Origin: Rhodoblastus sp963704565 | GTDB lineage: Bacteria; Pseudomonadota; Alphaproteobacteria; Rhizobiales; Beijerinckiaceae | Direction: 5' to 3' | Assembly (NCBI GenBank): GCA_963704565.1 | Contig: OY969917.1 | Location: forward strand, 2,418,001 to 2,482,000 | Length of the DNA: 64,000 bases | Part shown: positions 1 through 7,848 of the stretch, piece by piece | Numbering within the stretch: the stretch's first letter is position 1 | Layout of the letters: the number at the start of each line of letters is the position of its first letter | Notes under the pieces: model-generated | Told to the model about the DNA's origin: nothing | What the model saw: only the letters and a program-made list of their open reading frames with translations | Databases searched by the model: none | Position numbers and translations under genes: made by a program

Positions 1-317
1 TCGAAAGCGGACAGGACGGCGCCGCCGAGCAGCGAGAATTGACTGGCGGAGAGATAGGAAATTTCCGTCGCCGAAAGTTCCGCGGCCTGCGCCATGGTCA
101 ACTCGCCGAGGGCCGTGGTCAGGCCGGCGATCTGCGTCCGGGTGAGGAAAGACAGATTGATGGCCACGAAATTTGTCTTGTTCAGGCCATTGAGCTGGGC
201 CGCGCTCAAAGCGTCGATCTGCGCGGCGCTGAAGGAAGCAAACTGCGTCGCCGACAAGGCGTTGAGCTGCGCGACGCTCATCGCGGCAAGTTGCGCGGGC
301 GTATAGGTCGTGGTCAT
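1..317 (-). CDS. Octapeptide-repeat protein, N-terminal part (runs off the window)
   Basis: This open frame starts at an ATG on the minus strand (317-315) and has no stop before the window edge, so only the first 105 codons are visible. After a short MTTTYTPAQ start the protein is a tandem array of about eight-residue units of the form S-x-A-Q-(L/I/F)-x-x-L, for example SVAQLNAL, SAAQIDAL and SAAQLNGL. About ten units are visible and they become more divergent towards the edge. There is no signal peptide. A GGAG about 12 bases upstream can serve as ribosome site. Similar AQ-L repeats occur at the ends of large, often surface-associated alphaproteobacterial proteins, but the function is unknown and I do not assign one. 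Confidence 0.6.
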   Translation of the reverse strand, partial: MTTTYTPAQLAAMSVAQLNALSATQFASFSAAQIDALSAAQLNGLNKTNFVAINLSFLTRTQIAGLTTALGELTMAQAAELSATEISYLSASQFSLLGGAVLSAF

Positions 318-644
318 GACGGGCCGGACTCCGGATTTCAAAATTTCCGAAACCGCGCCGAAGTCAGGAACATTGACCGTCGGAGCCCATCATGGACGCG
401 ACGCGGGGTTCATCGCCGATCTTGCCCATCATGTGTTTTAGCCCGCTTAAATTCGCGCGCGGCATTGCGCAAAAATATTTGAACTCTCCTTTACCCAATC
501 GCGGCGCGGCGCGCCGGCCTGTGCGATGCAAAGACCTCGGCCCGCCTTGCCTTTCCGGCGCGCCGCTTCTATAAGCCCCGCTTCGCGCCCGTTTCCGACA
601 CCCCTGGAGGCGTGGGCGCGAACATCTGAAAAAGGAAAGAACCC
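318..644. other. Intergenic region upstream of rplY
   Basis: This 327-base gap separates the divergent repeat-protein gene and rplY. It must hold the promoters of both. It contains an AT-richer stretch around 460-500 but no convincing -35/-10 pair or RNA gene. An AAAGGAAAG ribosome site lies directly before the rplY ATG. Confidence 0.5.
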
Positions 645-1292
645 ATGGCCGAGACCAAGACCCTCGCCGCCACGGTTCGCAACGGGACCGGCAAGGGGGC
701 CGCCCGCAGCGTTCGTCGTGAAGGCAAAGTTCCAGCCGTCATCTATGGCGGCGGCGAAGCGGCGATGCCGATTTCGCTCACCTACCGCGAAATTCACAAG
801 CTCATTTACGCGGGCCATTTCCTCACCACGATCTTCGAGATCGACATCGACGGCAAGAAGGAGCGCGCCATTCCGCGCGACTATCAGCTCGACGTCGTGC
901 GCGACACGCCGATGCATGTCGATTTCCTGCGCCTCAAGCCTGGCGCGAAGCTCAAGGTCGCGGTGCCGGTCCATTTCAGCAATCACGAAGCGGCGCCCGG
1001 CCTCAAACGCGGCGGCTCGATCAACATCGTGCTGCACAATGTGGACATGATGGTTCCGGCCGACAATATCCCGGACTCCATCACCGTCGACCTCACCGGC
1101 CTCGACTTCAACGATTCGGTCCATATCCAGTCGGTGACCTTGCCGGCCAATTGCAAGCCGCTCGACAAGTCGAACTTCACCATCGCCTCGATCTCGCCGC
1201 CGGCCGGCGGCGCGGCGGCGGCGGCGGCCGAAGCCGCGGCGGCGGCCGCGGCGGCGGCCGCGGCTGCTCCGGCCAAGGGCGGCAAGAAGTAA
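645..1292 (+). CDS. rplY: 50S ribosomal protein L25 (CTC/TL5 type)
   Basis: L25 binds 5S rRNA in the large ribosomal subunit. The 215-residue protein is the long CTC/TL5 form, with an N-terminal L25 beta-barrel (about residues 5-95, including the GKGAARSVRREGKVPAVIYG region) and a C-terminal beta domain (about 100-185). It ends in an alanine-rich, lysine-tipped tail (about 190-215), a low-complexity stretch often seen in alphaproteobacterial orthologues. The ATG at 645 follows an AAGGAAAG ribosome site. The gene lies directly upstream of pth, the common rplY-pth pairing in proteobacteria, although an inverted repeat now separates the two genes. Confidence 0.95.
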   Translation: MAETKTLAATVRNGTGKGAARSVRREGKVPAVIYGGGEAAMPISLTYREIHKLIYAGHFLTTIFEIDIDGKKERAIPRDYQLDVVRDTPMHVDFLRLKPGAKLKVAVPVHFSNHEAAPGLKRGGSINIVLHNVDMMVPADNIPDSITVDLTGLDFNDSVHIQSVTLPANCKPLDKSNFTIASISPPAGGAAAAAAEAAAAAAAAAAAAPAKGGKK

Positions 1293-1323
1293 GCTTCCCC
1301 GATCCTGGAGGCCGGGGCGCCCT

Positions 1324-1434
1324 CTCCCTCCCCCTTGTGGGGAGGGCCGGGGTGGGGGCGAAAACCCCAAGGTTTCAAAACCTGCCCCGGCCCCACCCTT
1401 ACCCTCCCCACAAGGGGGAGGGAGCGGCAGGCGC
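1324..1434. repeat. Long inverted repeat (REP-like) between rplY and pth
   Basis: Two arms of about 35-40 bases face each other. Each outer 23 bases (a CTCCCTCCCCC...GGAGGG core) is perfectly complementary to the other, and the inner parts are imperfect. The arms would form a very stable hairpin. C/G-rich palindromes of this kind are dispersed in many alphaproteobacterial genomes. It may act as a transcript-stability element or partial terminator between the two genes. Confidence 0.75.
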
Positions 1435-1510
1435 TGATTTCTTTCGATCGGGAGCCGCCCTCATCTCGCCCCGCATTGCGCGGGCGTCTGTTTTTTGGAC
1501 GCGCTTTTCC

Positions 1511-2089
1511 ATGCTGCTCTTCGTCGGTTTGGGCAATCCCGGAAAAAATTACGCCGACAACCGGCACAATATCGGCTTCATGGCGCTCGACGCCATTGCG
1601 CGCGCCTGCAACGCCGCGCCGTTCCGCAGGAAATTTCAGGGCGAGGCGAGCGAGGCGCGGATCGGGCCTCAGCGCGCGCTGCTGCTCAAGCCCGAAACCT
1701 ACATGAACGAGAGCGGCCGGGCCGTGGCCGAAGCCGCGCGCTTCCACAAGATCCCGGTCGAGGACATTGTCGTGCTGCACGACGAACTCGACCTCGCGCC
1801 CGGCAAATTGCGGGTCAAGCGCGGCGGCGGCGACGCCGGCCACAACGGCCTGCGTTCGATCACCGCTTATATGGGCGGCGCCTATCGCCGGGTCCGGCTC
1901 GGCATCGGCCATCCCGGCGACAAGGCTCTCGTCCATGCCTTCGTGCTGAGCGATTTCGCCAAGGCCGACAAGCCCTGGGTCGAGGCGCTCTGCGACGCGG
2001 TAGCCGGCAATGCCGAGGCCCTGGCCAAAGGCGACGACAGCCTGTTCCAGACCCGCGTGCATGAAGCCATGCAGAAAGCCGGATTTTAG
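1511..2089 (+). CDS. pth: Peptidyl-tRNA hydrolase
   Basis: Pth cleaves the ester bond of peptidyl-tRNAs released from stalled ribosomes and so recycles tRNA. The 192-residue protein begins MLLFVGLGNPG. It has the Asn9 of the GLGNPG motif, the catalytic His19 in DNRHNIGF, the KPETYMNESG substrate-binding segment and the HDELDLAPG and GGGDAGHNGLRS motifs, all in the normal order and at the usual length. The frame stays open far upstream, but the family N-terminus fixes the start at the ATG at 1511. Its stop abuts that of the convergent XoxF-like gene in a TAGCTA hexamer. Confidence 0.96.
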   Translation: MLLFVGLGNPGKNYADNRHNIGFMALDAIARACNAAPFRRKFQGEASEARIGPQRALLLKPETYMNESGRAVAEAARFHKIPVEDIVVLHDELDLAPGKLRVKRGGGDAGHNGLRSITAYMGGAYRRVRLGIGHPGDKALVHAFVLSDFAKADKPWVEALCDAVAGNAEALAKGDDSLFQTRVHEAMQKAGF

Positions 2090-3874
2090 CTATTCGGGCA
2101 GCCCGAAAACCGTGAGGACGCCGCCCGGCGCGACATATTGGTCGAGCGCGCGATAGCCGCCGACCGCGCCGGCGCCGTCATGGGGATCGGTGAGGCCCGC
2201 CGCGAGGCCGATGCCGGCCCAGCCGCCGACGCCCGACAGGACGGCGACATATTGCCGGCCTCCGTGCAGGTAGGTCATGACATTGCCGACAATGCCGGAC
2301 GGCGTCTTGAATTTATACAGGAGCTTGCCTGTTCGCGCGTCCAGAGCTTTCAGGTAACCGTCCAGCGTGCCGTAAAAGACCAGGTCGCCCGCCGTCGCCA
2401 AAGCGCCCGACCAGACGGAAAAGGGCTCCGGGTCCGACCAGACGATTTTTCCCTGCGCGGCGTCCCAGGCGATGAAATTGCCGGTGCCGCTTTCTCCGGG
2501 CGGCGGATAGAGCGTCAGCGTCGCGCCGACGAAGGGCAGGCCCGGCGTGTAGCGGACATGGAAGGGCTCGTAATCCATGCAGATGTGATTGGTCGGCACA
2601 TAGAACAGGCCGGTTCTCGGCGAGAAGGCCGAAGGCTGCTCGTCCTTGGTCCCGAGCGAGCCGGGACAGATTCCCCGGACGACGATGTCCTCGCCCTGCG
2701 CCTCGGTCGAATATTTTTCCACCCTGATCGGCCGGCCGTAATTCGGGCTGTCGCGGTCCATCTCGATCCCGCTCGCCCAGTTGACGGTCGGATCGTATTT
2801 TTTCGCCAGCAGCAATTCGCCCGTGGCGCGGTCGAGCGTGTAAGCGAACCCGTTGCGGTCGAAATGGACCAGAAGCTTGCGGTCCTTGCCCTCGAATTTC
2901 CGGTCGACGAGCTGCATTTCGTTGACGCCGTCATAATCCCATTCGTCATGGGGGGTCATCTGATAGACCCATTTCGCCATGCCGGTGTCGGGGTCGCGGG
3001 CAAAAATGCTCGTCGCCCATTTATTGTCGCCGGGGCGCTGCGACGGATTCCATGTCGAGGGATTGCCGGTTCCGTAATAGATCAGGTTGAGCGCCGGGTC
3101 GTAGGAGGTCCAGCCCCAGGCGCAGCCGCCGCCGGTCTTCCACTGGTCGCCCTTCCAGCTTTTCAGGCTCGAATCCCTGCCGATCGGCTTGCCGAGCGCG
3201 GTGGTTTTCTCGGGGTCCGCCAGCAGCGACTCGTCCGGCCCCTCGGAATAAGCGCGCCAGACCAGCTGGCCGGTCTCGATGTCATAGGCCGAAAGGTGGC
3301 AGCGCACGCCGAATTCGCCGCCGGAAACACCGACCAAAATCTTGTCCTTGACCGGCAGCACCGTCGCCGTGCCGGTCTCGCCGTTCTTCGGATCGCCATT
3401 GACCGCCGTCCACACGACCTTGCCGGTGCGGGCGTCGAGCGCGACGACTTTCGTATCGGCCTGATGCAGGAAGATCTTGCCGTCGGCAAAGGCCAGACCG
3501 CGATTGACCGTGTCGCAGCACATCACGCCGGCGACGTCGGGATCCTGCCTGGGCTGGTATTTCCACAGGATCGTCCCGTCCCTGTTCAGGTCCAGCGCAT
3601 AGACGATGTTGGGAAAGGGCGTGACCAGATACATGACGTCGCCGACGACGATCGGCCCGCCCTCGTGGCCGCGCAACACGCCGGTCGAGAAGGTCCAGAC
3701 CGGACGCAGGGTCGCGACATTGCCGGCGTAGATCCGGTCGAGCGGCGAAAAACGGTTATTGGCGTAATCGCCCGCCTGGATCGCCCATTCCCCCGGCCGG
3801 GACGGCGCGGCGCGCGCCGGTGCCGCGAGCGCCAGCGCGGCCAAGACAAACAAGATGGCCTTGAAGATTCGCAT
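2090..3874 (-). CDS. XoxF-type PQQ-dependent alcohol (methanol) dehydrogenase
   Basis: This is a periplasmic eight-bladed beta-propeller quinoprotein of 594 residues with a signal peptide (cleavage near ARAAPS, about residue 23). The quinoprotein features are all present: the adjacent Cys119-Cys120 pair of the disulfide ring over PQQ, a metal-ligand Glu187 in SGGEFG, Asn271 in GTGNPSTWN and the catalytic Asp313. The motif reads HDEWDYDGVNE, so an extra Asp lies two residues after the catalytic Asp (Asp315). In known enzymes that extra Asp marks the lanthanide-dependent XoxF class, whereas calcium MxaF has Ala there. No xoxG cytochrome, xoxJ or pqq gene is nearby, so it is a lone copy. Substrate and clade are not resolved. 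Confidence 0.85.
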   Translation of the reverse strand: MRIFKAILFVLAALALAAPARAAPSRPGEWAIQAGDYANNRFSPLDRIYAGNVATLRPVWTFSTGVLRGHEGGPIVVGDVMYLVTPFPNIVYALDLNRDGTILWKYQPRQDPDVAGVMCCDTVNRGLAFADGKIFLHQADTKVVALDARTGKVVWTAVNGDPKNGETGTATVLPVKDKILVGVSGGEFGVRCHLSAYDIETGQLVWRAYSEGPDESLLADPEKTTALGKPIGRDSSLKSWKGDQWKTGGGCAWGWTSYDPALNLIYYGTGNPSTWNPSQRPGDNKWATSIFARDPDTGMAKWVYQMTPHDEWDYDGVNEMQLVDRKFEGKDRKLLVHFDRNGFAYTLDRATGELLLAKKYDPTVNWASGIEMDRDSPNYGRPIRVEKYSTEAQGEDIVVRGICPGSLGTKDEQPSAFSPRTGLFYVPTNHICMDYEPFHVRYTPGLPFVGATLTLYPPPGESGTGNFIAWDAAQGKIVWSDPEPFSVWSGALATAGDLVFYGTLDGYLKALDARTGKLLYKFKTPSGIVGNVMTYLHGGRQYVAVLSGVGGWAGIGLAAGLTDPHDGAGAVGGYRALDQYVAPGGVLTVFGLPE

Positions 3875-3993
3875 GGCCGCCTCCCCGGGATAAATTTATC
3901 CCGCCGCTCAGGCGCCCGGTCAACCCCGGATTCGCTGGCTTCCGCTCTCGCCCTGGTTTAGATTTGTCTCAGATATTTCCGAACTGGCGCCCC

Positions 3994-4890
3994 ATGGACG
4001 ATTTTCCCATCCGCTATGTCGAGCCCGTCTATCGCCCGCCGAGCGAGGCCGAGGCGGTCATTCTACCCCTGACAGACGGCTGTTCGTGGAATCGCTGCAC
4101 GTTTTGCGAAATGTACACGGCGCCGCAAAAGAAATTCCGTCCGCGCGACGAGGCCGAGATTCTCGAAACCATCCGGCGCTGCGGCGAGGCCTTTGGCGAA
4201 AGGGTGACGCGCGTCTTCCTCGCCGACGGCGACGCGCTGACGCTTTCGACCCGGCGCCTGGTTTCGGCGCTGACCGCCATCCGCCGCGAATGGCCCAATG
4301 TGCGGCGGGTGTCGTCCTATTGCCTGCCGCGCAATGTGGCGAAAAAATCAGTTGAGGAATTGAAGGAACTGGCCGAACTCGGGCTGTCGCTGGTCTATGT
4401 CGGCGCCGAATCGGGCGACGACGAAGTGCTGTGCCGGGTCAACAAGGGCGAGACCTTCGCCTCGACGCTGGCGGCGCTGGAAAAACTGCGCGAGGCCGGG
4501 ATCAAACGGTCGGTGATGATCCTCAACGGCCTCGGCGGCGCCACGCTCAGCGCGCAACACGCGCTGAATTCGGCGCGGCTGATGAACGCCGCCCAGCCGG
4601 AATTCCTGGCCACCCTGGTGGTCAGTTTCCCGATGGGAGAGGCTCGCTTCCGCGAAAAATTCCCCGATTACGCGCCGCTCGACATCATGGGCCTGATCGG
4701 GGAGATGGAGCGCTTCATTTCCGCGCTGGAGCTGAAACGCACCATTTTCCGCAGCGACCACGCCTCGAACTGGCTGGTGCTGAAAGGCGTGCTTGGCGCC
4801 GACAAGGCGCGGCTGCTCGAACGTTTGCGGGCGGCGCTGGCGGCGCCGGAAAGCGCGCCTTTGCGCCCGGCTTGGGCGCGCGGGCTGTAA
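3994..4890 (+). CDS. Radical SAM protein with a CX4CX2C cluster motif
   Basis: The protein has a radical SAM fold. A single cysteine cluster appears in CSWNRCTFC, whose spacing is CX4CX2C rather than the classical CX3CX2C. It is followed by SAM-binding features such as VFLADGDAL, a YVGAESGDDEVL segment (the GxxSG-like sheet region) and KRSVMILNGLGG. I chose the ATG at 3994 (298 residues). A TTG 30 bases upstream is also in frame but has no better ribosome site. No auxiliary iron-sulfur motif or B12 domain is evident. The chemistry and substrate are unknown, and the neighbours give no pathway hint. Confidence 0.85.
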   Translation: MDDFPIRYVEPVYRPPSEAEAVILPLTDGCSWNRCTFCEMYTAPQKKFRPRDEAEILETIRRCGEAFGERVTRVFLADGDALTLSTRRLVSALTAIRREWPNVRRVSSYCLPRNVAKKSVEELKELAELGLSLVYVGAESGDDEVLCRVNKGETFASTLAALEKLREAGIKRSVMILNGLGGATLSAQHALNSARLMNAAQPEFLATLVVSFPMGEARFREKFPDYAPLDIMGLIGEMERFISALELKRTIFRSDHASNWLVLKGVLGADKARLLERLRAALAAPESAPLRPAWARGL

Positions 4891-4898
4891 CCCGCGCG
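4877..4898 (+). terminator. Possible hairpin terminator of the radical SAM gene
   Basis: The segments CGCGCGGG and CCCGCGCG pair with a six-base loop that includes the stop codon. There is no T-run, so this may be a transcript-end stabiliser rather than an intrinsic terminator. Confidence 0.3.
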
Positions 4899-4936
4899 GG
4901 CCGCCAACAAAAGGGGCCGGCGCAACAAGCGAAAAC

Positions 4937-5734
4937 TCAGCGGTCTCCGCCGTCGATCTTCGCGCCAATGATGGCGATCGCCTGTTGATAGACCGAGGCG
5001 GCGTTCCAGGCCTCGATCGCGGCGAAATTGGGCTCGCCGGGCTGATAGCCGGCGCCGGGCTGCCAACCATGGGCGCGGAGGTAATTGGCGGTGGACATCA
5101 GCGCGCCGGAAGAGGTTTCAAGATTGCCGACGCCATATTCCAGCACCGTCTTGGGCATGAACTGGGTCTGGCCGACCTCGCCATGCATCGATGCAACGGT
5201 GGCGGCGGAGAACGTGCCGCGATCGATCAGCTTCAAAGCGGCGTAAAGCTGGTCGGTGAACAAGGCCGGACGGCGGCAGTCATAGGCCAGCGTCGAGACC
5301 GCCGAGACCATGTTCTGGTTGCCGCGCTGCGAGCCAAAGCCCGTCTCCATGCCCCAGATCGCGATCAAAGGGCCCGCCGGCACGCCATAGCGCTGCTCGA
5401 TTTCCGCGAAAAGGCCGGCGTTGGCCTGTTTCAGCTTGCGCCCGCGCGACGCGATGATCGAGCCGCCGCGCTTGGCCATGAAGGCGTCGAGCGACAGGTG
5501 GAAGCTCTTCATGCCCCGGTCGGCGTTGATCGTCGGCTGGTTGTAATGGGCGTCCATCAAAGCGGAAATCCCGCGCTCGCCGACGCCCTGCGCCCGGGCC
5601 TCCTGGACGAATTCCTGCTTCCACGCGTTATAACCCGCGCTGGACGAACCGCATTGGGCGGCGACCGCCTGACGGGCGCCGAATGCGAGGGATATGGCGG
5701 CCACGGCCAAAATTGCGAATTTCCCGGCCTTCAT
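4937..5734 (-). CDS. Lytic murein transglycosylase, MltB/SLT_2 family
   Basis: This enzyme cleaves the glycan strand of peptidoglycan with formation of 1,6-anhydro-muramic ends. The 265-residue protein starts MKAGKFAILAVAAISLAFGARQAVAA, a Sec signal peptide, so it acts in the periplasm. No lipobox is visible, unlike enterobacterial MltB. The SLT_2 features are present: the catalytic Glu in IWGMETGFG, RGNQNMVSAVSTLAYDCRRPALF, and the GEVGQTQFMPKTVLEYGV active-site segment. Upstream in-frame codons exist, but the signal peptide marks the ATG at 5734. There is no C-terminal peptidoglycan-binding domain. Confidence 0.92.
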   Translation of the reverse strand: MKAGKFAILAVAAISLAFGARQAVAAQCGSSSAGYNAWKQEFVQEARAQGVGERGISALMDAHYNQPTINADRGMKSFHLSLDAFMAKRGGSIIASRGRKLKQANAGLFAEIEQRYGVPAGPLIAIWGMETGFGSQRGNQNMVSAVSTLAYDCRRPALFTDQLYAALKLIDRGTFSAATVASMHGEVGQTQFMPKTVLEYGVGNLETSSGALMSTANYLRAHGWQPGAGYQPGEPNFAAIEAWNAASVYQQAIAIIGAKIDGGDR

Positions 5735-5864
5735 CCTGCGGGCTCCTGCGGTTCTGACATGAAAGGGCGCGTCGGCGCCGGAACCGCCCGGCCACCGTTC
5801 GCGCCCGCGAAAGGACGCGGCATAATTGCAAAATGGACCTCCGGCGCCTAGCCTGGAAATCACG

Positions 5865-6620
5865 CTATTTCAGGCTTTCCGCCAAGCTGACGAGATTGGC
5901 GGGCTCGACGCGGATGAGGCCGCCGCGCGGGCTGTCGATCTCGGCGATCAGCAGGAAAGAGACAGAGATCGTTGCCGGCACGACGAGAAGAAGAAAGGCG
6001 TTGACGCGCTGGCCGCCGAAACCAAGCAGGCCGCTGCAGGCGGCGGCGATCAGCGCCATCAGCTGCCAGGCGGCGACAGGGATGCGATTGGCCCAGGCGG
6101 CGGCGACATAGCCCTGGGCGTTGAGCACGTCATTGGCCCCGGCGACGGCCAAAGCCACGACGGGAGTCGGCTGGACCGCCGCCGCATCGCGAACGATCGC
6201 CCAGATGTCCGACTGGAGCCTCGCCTCTTCCCGCGCCAGCCGCGCGATTTCGGACGGCTCCGTGCTGGAATAGAAAGCGATCCGGCGATCGAGATAGGCG
6301 CGCAGCGCCTTTTCCAGCCCCGCCCGGCTCGCCGGAGGCAGCAGCTGGGCGCGGACGAATTCGGTCCCGATCGCATTGGCCTCGGATTCTTCCAGATTCT
6401 TGCGCAAATCGTAACGGTTGACCGACATGGCGAAAGTGAAGCCGACGATCAGGGCGAGCAGCGTCAGCGTGGCGCCCTGCACGGTGTTGAACTCGTCCCG
6501 TTCCTCGCGCCGCAGCGGCCGCCAGATTCTTTGGGCGACATAGCCGCCGAAGGCGATCAGCCACAGGCTGAGCAGCGAAACGGCGAACAGCCACAGGGGA
6601 TGGTCGAGCAGCGGGCTCAT
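5865..6620 (-). CDS. DUF4239 (bestrophin-like) membrane protein
   Basis: This 251-residue membrane protein has two N-terminal transmembrane helices (about residues 8-30 and 50-70) separated by a basic loop. A soluble helical middle region follows, with two or three further membrane segments near the C-terminus (around LMALIAAACSGLLGFGG and AFLLLVVPATISVSFLLIAEI). The terminal IDSPRGG sequence is typical of the DUF4239 bestrophin-like family. Function is unknown; weak similarity of that family to anion channels is the only lead. The ATG at 6620 is chosen because the hydrophobic N-terminus starts there. It is divergent from ppk2. Confidence 0.75.
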   Translation of the reverse strand: MSPLLDHPLWLFAVSLLSLWLIAFGGYVAQRIWRPLRREERDEFNTVQGATLTLLALIVGFTFAMSVNRYDLRKNLEESEANAIGTEFVRAQLLPPASRAGLEKALRAYLDRRIAFYSSTEPSEIARLAREEARLQSDIWAIVRDAAAVQPTPVVALAVAGANDVLNAQGYVAAAWANRIPVAAWQLMALIAAACSGLLGFGGQRVNAFLLLVVPATISVSFLLIAEIDSPRGGLIRVEPANLVSLAESLK

Positions 6621-6766
6621 CGGTCTTTCCAGGCGCGCGCGACTCGGCGCGCACCCAGATGATGCCGGCCTGCGAGGCGCGCGGCAAGCAGATCGCGTCA
6701 TGTCCAGCCGGCGCAGGCTGTGCTATGCTGTTCTTGTGCGCGACGCGCGCGTTCCGGGAGCGGAAG

Positions 6767-7612
6767 ATGGCGAAAAAACACAAAAGCCAAGGTGAAGACG
6801 AGGCGCCGGCCGAACCGCAGGGCAAGCTCAAGGCCAAAGCCTATGAGAAGGAGCTGGAAAAGCTCCATGTCGAGCTGGTGAAGTTGCAACGATGGGTGGT
6901 GGCCAAGGGTCTCAAGGTCTGCATCGTCTTCGAAGGACGCGACGGCGCCGGCAAGGGCGGCTGCATCAAGGCGATCGCCGAGCGGGTCAGCCCGCGCGTG
7001 TTCCGGGTCGCCGCTTTGCCGGCGCCGACCGAGCGCCAGAAATCGCAGATGTATGTCCAGCGCTATATCGAGCACTTTCCCGCCGCCGGCGAAATCGTGA
7101 TTTTCGACCGCTCCTGGTACAATCGCGCCGGTGTCGAGCGGGTCATGGGCTTCACCAACGACCAGGAGGTCGAACGCTTCCTGCTGATGGCGCCGGCGTT
7201 CGAAAAGGCGATGCGGGACTCGGGCATCATCCTGCTCAAATATTGGCTCGAAGTCGGCATGGAGGAGCAGGAGCGCCGCCTCGCCGCCCGCATCGACGAC
7301 GGCCGCAAGGTCTGGAAGCTCTCGCCGATGGACCTGAAAAGCTTCAGCAAATGGTATGATTATTCGCGCGCCCGCGACGCCATGTTCGCCGCGACCGATT
7401 CGTCCTGGGCGCCCTGGTATGTCCTGCGCTCCGACGACAAGAAACGGGCGCGGCTCAATGTCATCGCGCATCTCCTGCGCCATATCCCCTATGAGGACAT
7501 GCCGCGCGAAAAAGTGAAACTGCCCAAGCGCGACGGCCGCAAAGGCTATGTCGAGCCGGATTACCCCTATAAATACGTGACCGAACACGATTGGGGCGCG
7601 GTCGAAGCCTAG
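6767..7612 (+). CDS. ppk2: Polyphosphate kinase 2 family protein (PPK2)
   Basis: PPK2 enzymes transfer phosphate between polyphosphate and nucleotides, mostly phosphorylating nucleoside mono- or diphosphates at the expense of polyP. The 281-residue one-domain protein has a Walker A loop (FEGRDGAGKGG, about residue 55-66), a Walker B-like segment with the lid arginine (IVIFDRSWYNRAGVERVMGF) and the conserved C-terminal RSDDKKRARLN and ending YKYVTEHDWG. The ATG at 6767 follows a GGGAGCGGA ribosome site. Which nucleotide it prefers cannot be told from sequence alone. Its TAG stop is completed by the first base of the inserted element that follows. Confidence 0.92.
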   Translation: MAKKHKSQGEDEAPAEPQGKLKAKAYEKELEKLHVELVKLQRWVVAKGLKVCIVFEGRDGAGKGGCIKAIAERVSPRVFRVAALPAPTERQKSQMYVQRYIEHFPAAGEIVIFDRSWYNRAGVERVMGFTNDQEVERFLLMAPAFEKAMRDSGIILLKYWLEVGMEEQERRLAARIDDGRKVWKLSPMDLKSFSKWYDYSRARDAMFAATDSSWAPWYVLRSDDKKRARLNVIAHLLRHIPYEDMPREKVKLPKRDGRKGYVEPDYPYKYVTEHDWGAVEA

Positions 7613-7848
7613 GGCCTGTGGACACTTGTCTCGGCGATCGCGATTTGGGCGAAATGAGACGGATGGCAGGAGAATGGCGAAGCCAAAACGTAAGATATTG
7701 GCGAGGCTTTCGACGAACCAGCCGGCCATTTCGCCCAAACCCGAAGGGCGCGCTGGCGTTTTGCCTGCGATATGTCTGCCGCTTTACGCGAAATGCCGGA
7801 GGCAAAACGTCAGCGCGTCGCGGCGGCGGGACAAGTGTCCACAGGCCC
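7612..7848. mobile_element. MITE-like element with 19-bp perfect TIRs and TA target duplication
   Basis: The 237-bp element is bounded by perfect 19-bp terminal inverted repeats (GGGCCTGTGGACACTTGTC at the left, its complement at the right) and by a TA dinucleotide on each side (7610-7611 and 7849-7850). TA duplication is typical of the IS630/Tc1/mariner group. There is no transposase gene. The interior contains further inverted repeats (ATTTGGGCGAAATG with CATTTCGCCCAAA, and GGCGTTTTGCCT with AGGCAAAACGTC), so it could fold into a structured RNA. It is non-autonomous and would need a transposase elsewhere. Confidence 0.8.

Noticed and set aside
1192..1292. Ala-rich tail of rplY as a frameshift artefact
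   Set aside because: The frame continues to a normal lysine-rich end and such tails are common in L25 of this group.
1151..1510. Extended pth reading frame starting inside rplY
   Set aside because: It would translate the inverted repeat and an arginine/glycine-rich shadow; Pth begins at 1511.
2138..3961. Long plus-strand frame opposite the XoxF-like gene
   Set aside because: Antisense shadow; its composition is charged and arginine-rich with no motif.
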